Origin: an uncultured Clostridia bacterium
Lineage (GTDB): Bacteria; Bacillota; Clostridia; Christensenellales; DTU072
Direction: 5' to 3'
Length of the DNA stretch: 64,000 bases
NCBI GenBank assembly: GCA_944363505.1
Contig: CALVUD010000003.1
Location: 193,783 to 257,782 of the forward strand
In this document: piece by piece, positions 20,101 through 29,800 of the stretch
Layout: each line of letters begins with the position of its first letter
Position numbering within the stretch: position 1 is the first letter of the stretch
Position numbers and translations under genes: made by a program
Notes under the pieces: model-generated
Database searches by the model: none
What the model was told of the DNA's origin: nothing
The model's input: the letters and a program-made list of their open reading frames with translations, nothing else

Positions 20101-20842
20101 GGGCATCAATACGAGATACTCTACGAGCGTTACGATATTCGGAAACGTATATTCCACGAGCATCGTGGAACGCAGGTGGAGCGTCAACGGATACAAGATC
20201 GAAGACTTCGCTTTGACTTATAACCTGATGATAGACGGCGCCGAAAGGCAGCTGCTCATCCTGAATCCGTTGGAACCCGGTTCGTATTCGATACCGATAG
20301 ACTCCGCTACGGTTACGGCGAACAATATTCCCGCTACCGCGACTTACGAGCTGATATGGTGGGATGTAATCAATCAGGGTGCGTTTGTCGCTAACGGCGA
20401 CTGGCTGGGCGGCGGCGTGGTAAGCGACTGGACGGCGAGGATACTGGTTTCGGACGGCGGAAGCGTAATCTATGCCGAAACCGTCACGATAGCCGTCGCG
20501 TTCCTCGACGTGCTGCCGTCGAACTCGAACCGCTATATCCAGAGCGGCGTGCTTGGCGCGGTATCCGATCCCAAAACGACTTATGCGGCGGACACTTACT
20601 CCTCGGATAATCCTTACGGAACGTATTACGCCGCCGTCAGCTCGACGGGCGAAGCGCTTTATACGATGCTGACCATGCGTGCGAATTCTTCCGACGTGAA
20701 TATGGCAAGCAAGACGTATTACTTCCTGATAACCGAATGGGATACCGACGGCGTCAGCCGGAGCGCGGACGTATACGCGGGCAACAACTCGTCGGGAACG
20801 CTGATAGGCGCATACTCTACCGACGCGTTCAGCCGCGGCTGA
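11102..20842 (+). CDS. Giant modular surface lipoprotein (3246 aa)
   Basis: A predicted lipid-anchored surface protein. I place the start at ATG 11102, because it gives a clean signal peptide (KR start, hydrophobic core, lipobox LIAC with Cys25); the frame also extends to a TTG at 11084. The N-terminal third resembles the other giants here, with a helical EQAIDKAVDSMENLLKHL segment and Ile/Tyr/Asp beta patterns. A Tyr-rich central part follows (about 960-1240), then a short D-W-[DE] block at about residues 1235-1275. From about 1335 onward are Ig-like repeats with D-P-Y landmarks (residues 1335, 1699, 2355 and 2465, plus degenerate copies NPLNP and NPLEP). The C-terminus has no LPXTG, S-layer or other anchor, so attachment is by the N-terminal lipid. 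The stop lies 39 nt before the next giant gene, and they are probably cotranscribed. No enzymatic motif is visible. Confidence 0.9.
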   Translation: MKRHLFKTIILAITVALLAGILIACDPVDTPYSDPYPIIEGPDNDANLDHTTKEQAIDKAVDSMENLLKHLDTEETSDTGYFVGANMTINTENGSAFRLNLQANLYTYPYEIKDENGNVILDPETGLPLVDEAALAIHNDVIRYSDIILEWYDGSTNEMLIGFYFDGINPNSADDGNDLYLNLQGSKRIFRDFGNSVLYQQIIRLITHFNLETLIGSASEDGTADGSFQSLREALDMAVDNNYKQTINGNETTIFFDSVTLNTLTDDITSYMQSIFSPFEDKLDPLSNKYLGFLISTLGNTTFTSMNSDMQFRMEPNENLDNLDIMSALVLDVSGNSEVAKTDPVLGTVRENVPYTAHIEANYSIRISSNITFDKLGYTEYDYGNYEYTGDMYIPMLDLKLDVLLRTDVNEVDNSLNEVYMTCRDLATDDLMMGIYYDNELTYIDVEGIQNLYGGVQIEDLGLPKAYRGGFDLADTLNQLFDLIDTYIVIAVDNILYGQSTPEGEESKFSEITSVIIDNMESTMRDESDPSSRATIQIRVDFEMIRKILSLTSETGTEYSVEQLILLINNQFNIDIEAIASIAGISVEELIETSYFYLTYDVDYYSIRLELYSTAEMTEEEIETNGPNLVMRLDLYPQHIGEYVRIVFPDFSDFNQFKEVMTYSGYLEGQFIFAATEEVDLSQLLGSFMGDESGLNTPFILPEAADIYFTLYYDQYIREQNLENGRWTRKSRSAFSLYLYMVVEDEVTPLAHVYANDVSLNTADPVEELGYIWLQYDCIEGMPRFKVREDHFVRGFYAYMGYDFDAEEDDDVVLGLTDIVSALMEDSWATFEPDVIRITTSNQTIKDFFRVDELIGTIAVQIGFTQRVKNIDQLEVTFAMYTVGNLADIEGDSVYNVKLHDTVEVYFDFGNRVVKKDFYFLYDEDSIAVQNNRVYYMPTMKNLFMGVSRDYHVHILTEIGRQGINSLYSDNYTWEPLEPVPDTVLAYYGDNNMTQDYPADFNLHAVYDIPTGYYTVLNDEGYEVVYDLDNDVYVIGLGSNLGYDRVWKGLNEDVPYYYKEYQNIGRVNVMYDFGMREPGWYIVTDREERILYNADGNYYLVESEELKQQLLDANFGQYEVEIRVPNEETADPNDFITETVMTPATIYTFATTAYGQTFYFDPAADTYVRNFVQTITDETTGEVIQSINRRAVFDFEESYVYAGSSEDVTYLRSILGNRVQYSADLNWNAAPYDRVDWDAISADGLTLDGYRYADVDWEDAIFASLTWTDMDWEDVTINGGIFVVYVVIGDGMMATYRENVRVKILNREIDTDVYVNINTENGKVVAPVADYIEVDPYLYLMYRAYYENTLSDSMSASELAAGFAAWYFRHYVVTFEFTEIYAGSAAPEEDTPDEVGSFTWNFDYADGNEIYSESNIDNRHTGIQAGSDDFAPEYTYVYTVFHNQVIALGIEILPRELVAVYIDGEDELNTYTVDALEPRSYKLPTSLIYIFREKLANGGYEYFVYNPLNYEYAFVAGDETEQVYLEQRAKLAAMLGVDESELNSLFVTLLAEGTDFTADPLGEIGALGCYEAPEIIRWANPEATRVYLTGNTGNPFVGYEGNLTNSYVGFADYFDRDRAWYHTVVNADGTVVSEWFRAEQVTIAVNVPDKVVGTRDYDAHETTIDPDSGAIGDSVTTESVMNIVSDGGTWEDRGVYFIDPYDISTWYLAKGVTVYFDDGTDEGGEPEYDPRHYDVTWVFEGESYADGIAFDNVVKDANGSARYLRVTAVIGSGDQTMEIELLVQLRSAYMYAVRFTANGNELNTEYFAPTAPYGDGVMVENSVWTDDDHSVFQIPQYSYYVDTYDRFVVPDGVKITFSDASVRSYPVAWKEHAPWAPGDPTTGDNTVVALTDIGNGIACELRLDVKVEAKRIYEMNIAPTDATIAGTGITFTVNYTDNTITVNVPDGRIYIIRDPSAGANNIGVIGVYDQSGTLVKTYAPYDFFMALFDNIVLTFTDFSKPDIVVTDAAISAESYIMSTFDTQKVADGGQNIDIYIGQGDNADDYTVTLAVGFRNSDDRNAVEFSDEQYTDAGNTITWSDALNAVVMDFTLEAYTSSNEPAYPDGYDIAAELPSFWLRRGSGDNVTATLYGGVGAALPEVWYVEAPAVYGENPAYADAYWAESNAANRMYGFGRYDSVTNISWDDLAMGGRIWLTAMLSDDSRIYVSINVPSMEIGRDFHSVPGDTSRFTVIDGAITIDNYYAYYPFSQYLTVNNLPTRIAIGENYGDEGNIVKSNVAWEIVLSGAEIAAINYTGTGGEIEFATATVSGQTITLYLNVLPAVVNRIALVSDSVVSTRHFTSEWVDDEGYILINIDPYVQTGYEGVFSMPTSSRTLTFAYGDEANPREFVYPLAILASNYTGPNSYAYTYDGLGDAEFIMTLTDGQQVKVRINFLDKTIIDIRASNDAGGAGNPQDPDTLNTLLIDPYTEDVTVHDTVTLVFREGTELEHTFSWNYAGAYMPATGYDVGIPFEVMYDTYQRLFLGSDEGYFGFAGDVVFTGLGVQNVTYKVKIMDRLLNSYLVSDGQNYDYYPSRDTPNASYVFDDPFADRASDMPAQIKGYTLNNTYYSELGIVWQFTDSDITAAGTTALEGGYRLVSGHVYNASRGQPVYIKVYVETWNFEAIRRPINGEYQIMTGDSLRFVVSSITDLLTTDHFEVAFAVTEVNVDPATGIMTNTSSVSVRIPFVSEGYDPESVVYTGTNSAFAGTLKSGHQYVLYMDDEAVAEARRNGTSTGEFYLGNATTESGGAYRENIITRTQAYYEYEHPTITQIDLGYGFGTENNAIYVVNPLNPNFALTDGMSVGAIGTYNTEYETELTGAAGFTATLNWISTNIPSSYLGGGVLRDWTVKITLTNSADPDFSYEQEFALMMVFTDMSPLDYISGDAGDVLISSVRTEYNESSYLGEYNPYADVYMRDLVGNVVESSGKNVLETAIDVLGIRDMRITYRVNAWDGRVYTSQGINTRYSTSVTIFGNVYSTSIVERRWSVNGYKIEDFALTYNLMIDGAERQLLILNPLEPGSYSIPIDSATVTANNIPATATYELIWWDVINQGAFVANGDWLGGGVVSDWTARILVSDGGSVIYAETVTIAVAFLDVLPSNSNRYIQSGVLGAVSDPKTTYAADTYSSDNPYGTYYAAVSSTGEALYTMLTMRANSSDVNMASKTYYFLITEWDTDGVSRSADVYAGNNSSGTLIGAYSTDAFSRG
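14804..14935 (+). repeat. Short D-W-[DE] repeat block inside the first giant gene
   Basis: The translation contains VDWDAI, then VDWEDA, then MDWEDV, separated by 15-20 residues. Each Trp is flanked by acidic residues in an alternating beta-like pattern. It is short and imperfect. Confidence 0.6.
15104..18530 (+). repeat. D-P-Y Ig-like repeat region in the first giant lipoprotein
   Basis: D-P-Y codons lie at 15104, 16196, 18164 and 18494. They are followed by the same loose pattern seen in the neighbouring giants: about 15-30 residues, a short beta strand, F or Y with a Gly-rich turn, then a V-x-W strand. Diverged copies lack one position, such as VDTYD near 16618. The spacing and pattern suggest beta-sandwich domains; I cannot name a Pfam family. 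Confidence 0.65.
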
Positions 20843-20856
20843 AACTAAACAGATAC

Positions 20857-20876
20857 GGGGCGCATGCCCCGGGAGG
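20857..20876 (+). promoter_or_regulatory. Hairpin abutting the ribosome site of the second giant gene
   Basis: GGGGC (20857-20861) and GCCCC (20866-20870) can form a 5-bp stem with a GCAT loop, ending one base before GGAGG (20872-20876). It sits in the 39-nt gap between the two giant genes and could tune initiation. An in-frame ATG at 20864 lies within the stem, but the ATG at 20882 gives the proper signal peptide. Confidence 0.45.
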
Positions 20877-20881
20877 TTACG

Positions 20882-23800
20882 ATGAAAAACAGACTGAAAC
20901 GATTGTTGCTGATTATGCTGATGGCGCTGATAGCGCTGACGGCTTTGGCGTGCAACGACAAGGGCGAAACAAACTCGCCGGTGACGCCTCCGCCAAACGA
21001 GCAGCCATCTACGGACGAGCCGATAAATAATGGCGAGACGAATTCGCCGGGCACGACTACGCCGGACGAGCAGCCATCTACGGACGAGCCGATAAATAAG
21101 AGTATCGTTTTCGAAGACATACGTAATTCCCTGGTTAACGCGGGGACGGAAATTTCCGCCGCGCAGGAAGGAGTTCGCAACGTAACCTCCGAATATACCT
21201 TCCGCGCCAACGGCGTCAATATCGAGATAGAGTATTTTGCCAATTACGTGCCGGAGCGCAGGGAAGATTCCGAAATCATGCTCCGCATCTTCGACTACAC
21301 GCATCAGAACAACGTCGTTTTCGTGTATTACGACGGCAAGGATCTTTACTACGATATAGGCGGAGACAGAGCGCGTTTCGCTTCTTTCGGCGCGGGCAGC
21401 ATGTTCGACTTTTTCTACGATATGGTTACGTCGTTCGATATGAGCGGGGTATTGTATTCTCAGGACTTTGCCGAAAATATCGAAACGCTTTCCACGTTTG
21501 CCGAGAGCGCAAACATCACGCGCCTCAGCCTCGACGAGAACAAGGAAACGATAAACATACGCGACATCAACCTCGACAGACTGCGCGGCGAGGTTAACGA
21601 TTTCATTACCGAAAACATTTTCGAACTTGTCGGCGACAGGCTGGACGCGCTTTCGAACCGCTTCTTAGGCTTCGACATCAGCGACGTAGGCAGACTTCAG
21701 ATAGGCCTGTTCACCGCGACCGAATTCAGGACCGTACTGGAAAGAAGCGGAGAAAACTACGTCAACCGCGATTTCCGTATGGTTTTCGAAGGCACGCAGA
21801 ACAACAATATCGACACTTATTATCTTTCCGTGGATTACGCGCAACAGAACGCGCGCGCCGAACTTGATATTCCCTCCGAATTGGATCCCGCTCTGAGACC
21901 CGCGGGCTATTACGAAAGCGAGCAGCAGGGCGATAGCTATATGACGGGCACGCTGGAACTGCCGTTCGTGGACGGAGAATTCGACGTCGAACTGAAAGCG
22001 CATATAGACACTCTGGACAATTCCGCCAACAGAATAGGTTTCGAGGTGTTCCTGGAGCATTATTATAAAGACGATGACGGCGAAATCCAGACTTCCCGCA
22101 CGCCGATGATAAGCGTGTATTTCGTGAACGGCAATCTGTATATCGACGCCAAGGCGTTTATCAACGCGTATCTCGGCGGAGAAAGCGTCGAAGGCAGTTT
22201 TATAGACTTCGAAGCGATAGGACTTCCCAAACTGAAGCTGGAAGGCATCGATCTGTCCGCGGAGATAAATTACGTTTTACAAACCCTGGTAGCGATCGTA
22301 TCCGATTCCTTGGACGGAATATTCGATTTCGACGGAACGGAAACGGGGGACGAATCCGCGATAGACTGGAGCACGGTGTTTTCCAAGATAGAGTCGGAAG
22401 GCGATGTTTTCCGCATAAGTGTGGATTCCGAACTCGTGGAGGCGCTGACGGGACAGTCGATAACTTCGCTGATAGCCGATATGGCGGCGGACACGGGTAT
22501 AGATTCCGGGATAATCGACAAACTGGCTGAACTCGGTCTGTTCGAGAAACTGGTCGCGGTGCTCGAATACGATACCGCTTCGGATACGGTATGCGTTTCG
22601 CTCAGCGCAGGGAGTACCCTGTTGATGAAACTGACGCTTCGCTCCGTCGACGCTCCCGACGAATTGTTGAATCCCGACGGTTCGCTGATAATCGAGGTGC
22701 CCGACGCCGCCGAGCTGCAAAGCTTCAAAGCGCCTTCGATGCCCGACGTTTTCAGAGCCGATTTTACTGCCGAAATATCAACTCAGCAGGTCGGCGGCAG
22801 CGATATATCGAAATTCCTCGGATTATTCATAGGCGATCCTTCGGGCAACAACTCTGAATACGTTTTGGGAACTTCGGAAGTGCTTTCCATAAGAGGTTCG
22901 GTCTGGGACGAGGAAGGAGAAGTCTATATCGATCTGACGGTCAACGTCGGCGGAGTCGATTACGGACGGATCCGGATGTACGCGGGCGATTTCGACTACG
23001 CATACGTGGATAATTACGTCCTCGGCGTCAGGTACAGGCTTAGCCGCGCGTCGGTCATCGACAACTGCGCGTCGGTGTCCGGCGGGGAGATCGATTACGA
23101 CTCCGTGATAGAAGTTCTGTACGAGATACTCGGCAATTCGCGCGTGTCGATAGAAAGCGGGTATATGTCCGTAGCCTTTATAGGCTCGGCGGAAGCGTCC
23201 TCCGTAATAGGCGAATTTTTGGGAATAGAACGTCTTTCGGGCAACGCCACACTCTCGTTCGGATTTGCCGCTCCCGTGTATACCGACCTCTCGGCATCGG
23301 ATTATCCGATACCGGAAGTCAATGTTATGCATCCCGAAACCGGCGATCTGGTAACCGAAGCCGGCTGGACGAGTATTTACGAGGCGGTCTGGTACACCAC
23401 CGCGTCCGTAGCGGTCGGCAATACCAGGTTTACGATGACGCTGACGTATTCGGAGGAATCGACCGAACTGAAGACGGGCGTATACGAGTATCGTCCGCGC
23501 GCGGCTCTGATGGGCGCCAACGCGGGATATACTCTGTATTTCACAGACACCGTTAACGGTACGAACGTGGTTGAAAGACTGTACGGCAACGACGCGTATA
23601 ACATGGTTATAGATCCGTCCGCCGAAACCCCGTTCCCCGAAACGATCGCCGTGGTCTACGATTCCGGCGCGGTGGGACGCCTTAAATACACGCTGGAATA
23701 TACCGACGGCAGGGCGTTCGAATACAACAATTCGAATATCCGCAACGTCATGGGCGGTCTTGCGGCGGACAATTACGTTCTGGTATTGGGGAAAGGCTCC

Positions 23801-26800
23801 ATAGCCGAAACGAAATTCGAAATCAGGCTATCTATCCTGGGCAGGATAATTTACGTCGCGCCTTCGACGGACGGCACGAGCAACTATTATAATAATATAC
23901 CTATCGTCGCGCGCGTATCGATAGACCCTTACGAATATTCCCAGAATCCCTCCGTAAATCCGATCCGTTACCGCGCCGACGATCCTAACACCGCGCTCGA
24001 CGAGTCGACGGCGCTCGTACTGACGTTCTACGGCGTCAACGGCGGGGCGAACCAGACGCTGACGGTGGAGAATTTCGACTGGAACTTCGACACTTCGCTG
24101 ATCAACTATTCGGGCGGCGAATATTACGTCGTCGCAAAGTATCAGACGCTGGAGATCGCGCTGGCGGTTACCGTCGAGGCGAAAAAGCTCGCGTACATAC
24201 AGATCAACGACGAAAACAGAAACGAATACACCGTTGACGTTCTGATTCAGAGAACGTATACGATACCCTCGGCGACCGATGAGTATAACGAGGTCAGAAT
24301 TTATTTCGAAACGGGACACTACCGTATACTCGGAAACGAAGCGAGCTATACCGGACAGATCCCCGACGACGTTTGGTTCGACGGCTTCTATGAAGGGATA
24401 CTCGACTGGAGTTATTCGGTCGCGACGTTTACGCCCGTTTCGGGCACGCCTCAGCCTCTGAACGACGGCAGGGACTACCTGACGACGGCGATTTTCGGCG
24501 ACAGATACGCCGGCACGCAAAGCGTGTCGCTGGCGGTGCGTTGCCCGTCGCGCAGCATAGGCACGCGTTCGGGCGGTTATCGGCAGGCGGTCGTGGAAAT
24601 AAGATACGATTCTTCGGGTAACGTTGCCGAAGCCGTTACGTCCGGCGTCAGCGTGTCGCTCGCGTCGTTCACCGCGGACGGCGACGTCAATTCCGACGTG
24701 TTCTATTTCGATCCGTACAGCAACCTCCTATCCAATACGAGGTTGCCCTCTACGGTGTTCGTGGAAGTGGAATACCGCGGCAGAACTCAGAAAATCGAGT
24801 ATCCGATCACCTGGATAGCCGAAGGCAACGTCATCGATGCCGGCGGCAACATCCTTAACAAGTTCGCGGACGAAACGCTGCTGAGGGTCAGGGGCGTTAT
24901 CGGAGATAATCCCGATCCCGCTTCGCAGACGGTACTGACGATGCTCGTTCTGAACCGTTCGGGCGCTTACGAAAGTCTGAGCTTTGCGGGCGGACTTTCC
25001 GACAGGATCCAAGCGCGTTACTTTACGTCGGACAATATCGAGGTTGACGCCGGCTCCGACGAAATAGCTTACGTCAGATATTATCTGACGGGACTGAATC
25101 CCTATGACAAACTGGTAGGCATCGACGACGAAGGCGATACCGTTATGCGCCTTCCGAGCGAGGTAACGCTGCATTTTGCCGAATCGTCGGGTCTTAACGA
25201 CGCCACTTACGGAACGGACTGGTATTTCCTCAGGACGACGTCGGTTTCCGCCAATTATACCGGTTCGACGGACGACGACTTCATATGCTCGGCGCTCGGC
25301 GGAACGTTCGTGTTCGCAAGCGATACCGCCGGAGACGGCGAGATCCTGAGCCAGACGATCGAATTGTACGTCGTGTTCGACGCGGTTACGCCCGTCGGCA
25401 ACCTGATTTTCGGCATAACGGGTTCTTACGAGTATTCCGAATCTTCCGAAAACGTGCCGTATCAGAGCATAGACACCTATACCGAGAACAGTCTTTATGT
25501 GCTTGACGGACTGACGGCGGGGCTTAAGACGGTGGAGATAGGCTTCAGAAACGCCGACGGTTCGATGTCCAGGAGCTTTGTGTCCGCGTATTGGGCGGAC
25601 GGCATGCTCGAAGCTTTCATGGCGGCGCTTCAGAGTCCTTACGGCAGCATAAAGGCGGGCAATCCGGGATCTTATACCGATTATCTCGGCGACGACAATC
25701 TGTTCAAGCTCAGCGCGACCATAGAACGCGGGACTCCGCTCGAAACGACGTTCACGATGTGCTTCGACATCGGCGAAAAATATCTTAACGCGATCGCTTT
25801 CAACAACTTCGATTCCTCGGTGGCGGAAATGAAACTCGTCAACGATTCCGGGTCGATAAACATCGACAACAATACATACATCGTTACGGTGGAGAGGATC
25901 AACGCGCTCAGGACGACAAAACTTGCCACTCCGTCCGAATACGTGGAATATCTGTTGTCCAATATCCAGCTGACCGTAAACGGCGACCCGATAATCATAC
26001 CCGAAGGCTTCGAGTTCGCGTTGCCCGACGACTTTGACAGGATAGCTTACGGCACCATCGATTCGCCGGGGCGCACGGACACCACGGTTACGGTCGACAT
26101 TTTTGTCGAAAAGCTCCGTCCCGGCAGCTGCGTTCAGAGCGTTACGGTGAGATTTGTGTTTACGCGCGAAACCGTAACCACGGAGTCGCTATCCGTTACG
26201 GAATACGTCGAAACGTTTGCCGAAAACGGCACGCTCCTGTACGAAACCGACCGCGGGTACGTCATTCCCGACGAATACACCGTTAACTTTACTTCTTCGG
26301 GCGCCGTAACGTATACGGGACTGGTGTGGTACGCCTCCAACTTTGTAGAGGACGGCGACGCCGTGATAGAGAAAGACGAACGCGTAGAAGCGATAGACCG
26401 CGCGTTTTTGAAGTTCACAAACATGAACTACTTCTCGCTGTATACGATCCTGCCGAACGGGACGCGTATCGAAAGACGTATTCTGTTCCGCGCCAAAGAT
26501 ATAGGCGGTACGCAGTATGCGGCGACCGACGAAAACGGATTCACGGTTACGAACGGTACGATTGTAATACCGAACGTATACGAAATACTGGACAGGCTCG
26601 ATAATTTCGAGGATTATCTGCCGACGGAGATCCGTCCTTACAACACCACTTATTACACCAGCGCGTATCAGATCACTTTCACGCTTTACGACGGATGGAA
26701 ACCCGCGGCAGAATTCGACGACGGCACGGGCGGTTTCTCCGCAGAAAAACTGAAACAGAACATTACTTCGAAAGGTTTCGAATCGGATATGCCGATAGCC

Positions 26801-29800
26801 ACCGCGGAAATAGCGGGCTATAACGGCGAATTGCAGACCGTACAGCTTTATCTGGTGGTGTCCGCGCTTACGGACGCAAAGATAACTTTCGCGAACTACG
26901 AAGTGGTAGACAACGTCTTCGCCTTCGATCCTTACGGATTTACCTCGAACAACGGCATATTCGTACTGCCGACGTCCGTTAAGATAAACTTTGCGGGCGG
27001 CGTCAGCCAGTCGTTCGGCGCGGGACAGTTCGCTTACTCGCTGTCCGACGGAACCACCGTAGACCGCTTACTGTATAACAACGCCTCGTTCGTCGTAAAC
27101 GGCAAAGCTTATGTGAACGAGCAAGGCGCGGCGTTGCCTGTTCAGCTGAACGTGCGTCTCCCGGACGGAGTCAGTATAGCTTTGACGGCGAACTTCATTC
27201 CGAGGAACGTATTAAACCTGGTTTCGTATACCAATACCGCAAACGACGGAACCCAAAGCGCGGTTATAGAGGGAACTTATTATATCGATCCTTACGACGG
27301 CAAAACGTACGGGTTGCCGAACAAGGCGTTATTTACGTTCGCTACGGGCGCCCTCGAAAGGGAGGTAACGTGGAATATTCCCGAGTCGGCGGCAGAGCGG
27401 TTCGAAGCCGGCAACGGTATGACCGTTTATAAGGGCGGCGACTATTCGGGTGCGGAATTCGAATTTGTAGCGACGCTTCCCGGATACCATTCGGGAACGG
27501 GATACGCGGGCAAAGACTTAACCTTCGTTATGCGCGTGATAGTGCTGAACCGTACTGCCGTTGCCGAAGAAAGCGTGTTTACCCCGGAAAATCCGTTTAC
27601 AGTACTCGCGGGCGACCTGAACAACGCGCTTACGGGATTTGCGGCGCTTTCGGATAGTCTGTACAAAAAATACAACGACGCGAAATTGACGCCCGTTACG
27701 CCGGACATCCTTTGGATGAAGGACGGGGCGGCGCTCAGCGACGACGATCTCGATCCGTTCGGCGGTTATGAGTTCGAACTTACTGGTTCCGTGGGCTTCG
27801 GCGTCGGAGAAGAAAGAACCTCGGGGCAGTTGCTCAGCGGTTTCATCAGCGCCGATGCGATAACATTCGCTGCGATAGGCACTTACAAAAACGGTGTGTT
27901 CGAATCGCTCGGCGAAGGTATTTTCGAATTCAATCCTTATACGATGGAATGTGCCGAAAGCGAATTCGTCGTGCAGTTCGACCGTTCTTCGGGCGCTCCG
28001 TTGTACGTTACGTTCCGCCCGGAGGGTACGGTAACCGACGAGGATTCGCTCCGCGCGGTGATAGGATGGGATCCCGACTGGAATCCCGCCGCGGGCGACG
28101 CCGGCGGCTCCAAGACTTTCTCGGTCAAGCTCTATAACGACTATAAAAAGAACGCGTACTACGCTTCCGACGTCAGAAGCGACGGTTATCTGACCCCCGA
28201 GGTTTACCGTTATATCACCAGACAGATAGGTATAGACTGGCTCGACCTCGGATACGGATTCGCCCAGAGCGGAGAAGTGGAACTGGTCATCGACCCGTTC
28301 AATCCCGTGATCCCGACCACGGGACAGGCAAAGGGCAACGTTTCCGGCAGCGCCGACACGTCGCTTGAAAACGCCGAGGATATCGGAACGGTCAGTATTT
28401 TCTGGAACTCCGACAGCGGGTACAGCGTTTACGACCTGCCGATATCGGGAGAATACGAGCGCACTGTCTTTGCCACGGTGGTGTCCGATTCCTCCGACGT
28501 GGCGCCCGAACCCGCAAGCTTCGTCGTGCGCGTCAGCTATCTGAACCGCACTCCCGAAACGATCCTGACTTCCGAGAGCAATTATTCGACTTCTTCCGTT
28601 CAGGTCAGCGGGTTCTATACTCTGATGAACCTGAATAACGCGTCGCAGGGCAGCAGAAACTATTTCTTTGCGATGGATCCCACCAATACGGCGGTATTCT
28701 CCGACGATCCCGCCCGCGCCAATGCGTACTATACTCCCGCAGGCGGCACGATGACGGCGTCCAAATATATTCTGCCTTCCACGCTCAGAATAACTTACGC
28801 GAACAATTACGCCTCGGGCAGCACTCTTGCAAAGGCGGCGGAAAGACTGGGAACGTTCCTGGAGCTTGTGGACATCGAATGGATAATCTCCAGAGACATC
28901 ACTTTGGTTGGTACCGCGACTTCGGGGGGCGCGATAACCGCCGAACCCAGAAGGTTCAAGGTGCGTTATCAAAACGACGAAGGCGCGTGGATAACCTCGG
29001 CGGAATACGACTATTTCTCCGACGACGGAGTGTTGTCGAATCTGTACGAGCTGTTGCTTTCGACTACGGAGCGGCAGATCCACCACACCGACATATCCAC
29101 GCTGTTCGTCGATAAAAACGTTTATTATCAGCGTTCCGACAGCTACTATATCGATCCGTACAACATCGAGTTCCCCTCCGAGGTTACAATATACTTCGGA
29201 GCTTCCGAGGATACCGGAAGAACGTTCACGGACATAACGTGGCAGTACGACGAGACCTTCCTCGAAAGACCCGACGTCGTTACCGGTATCGATCAGAACG
29301 GCAATCCCGTTGACCAGATGCTAAGATACGTCGCGGCGAGTATCCCCGTATTCGGTACGACGCTGACGATCCGTTTCCCCGTCAGGCAGAGGAATATCGA
29401 CACCACGACCATCACCCCCGGAGGCGAAACCACGACCACGCCTTTGAACGGCGGTACGCTGTACGTATTGAAAGGGATTCCGCTCATCGATCAGCTTCCC
29501 GACAGACTGTATTACGAATTCGAGGTAGACGGCGTCAGGGAAATTTCCTCGGTCCCGCTCACGTTCGACGAAAACAGTATCGGAAACTACAATACCGACA
29601 TCGTCGGCAATACCTATCAGATTTCGGGCAACCTCGGCATCGACCCCGGCAACATCAGATTCTACGTAGTGGTGGTAGACCCGATGCTCTATACGATAGA
29701 GTCGGGCGAAACCTCGGGTATCGAACATTATTACAACGGCACGTTCCTGCATAACGCGATAGTGGTCGGCGTAAACAGGGCCGGACAGTACGTACCCGGA

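Noticed and set aside
20864..20881. ATG start for the second giant gene, adding MPREVT
   Set aside because: It lies within a hairpin and upstream of the GGGAGG site that fits the ATG at 20882.
20963..21100. A CRISPR-like repeat pair
   Set aside because: The copies are adjacent, in frame, and encode a Pro/Thr/Glu spacer with no intervening unique spacers.
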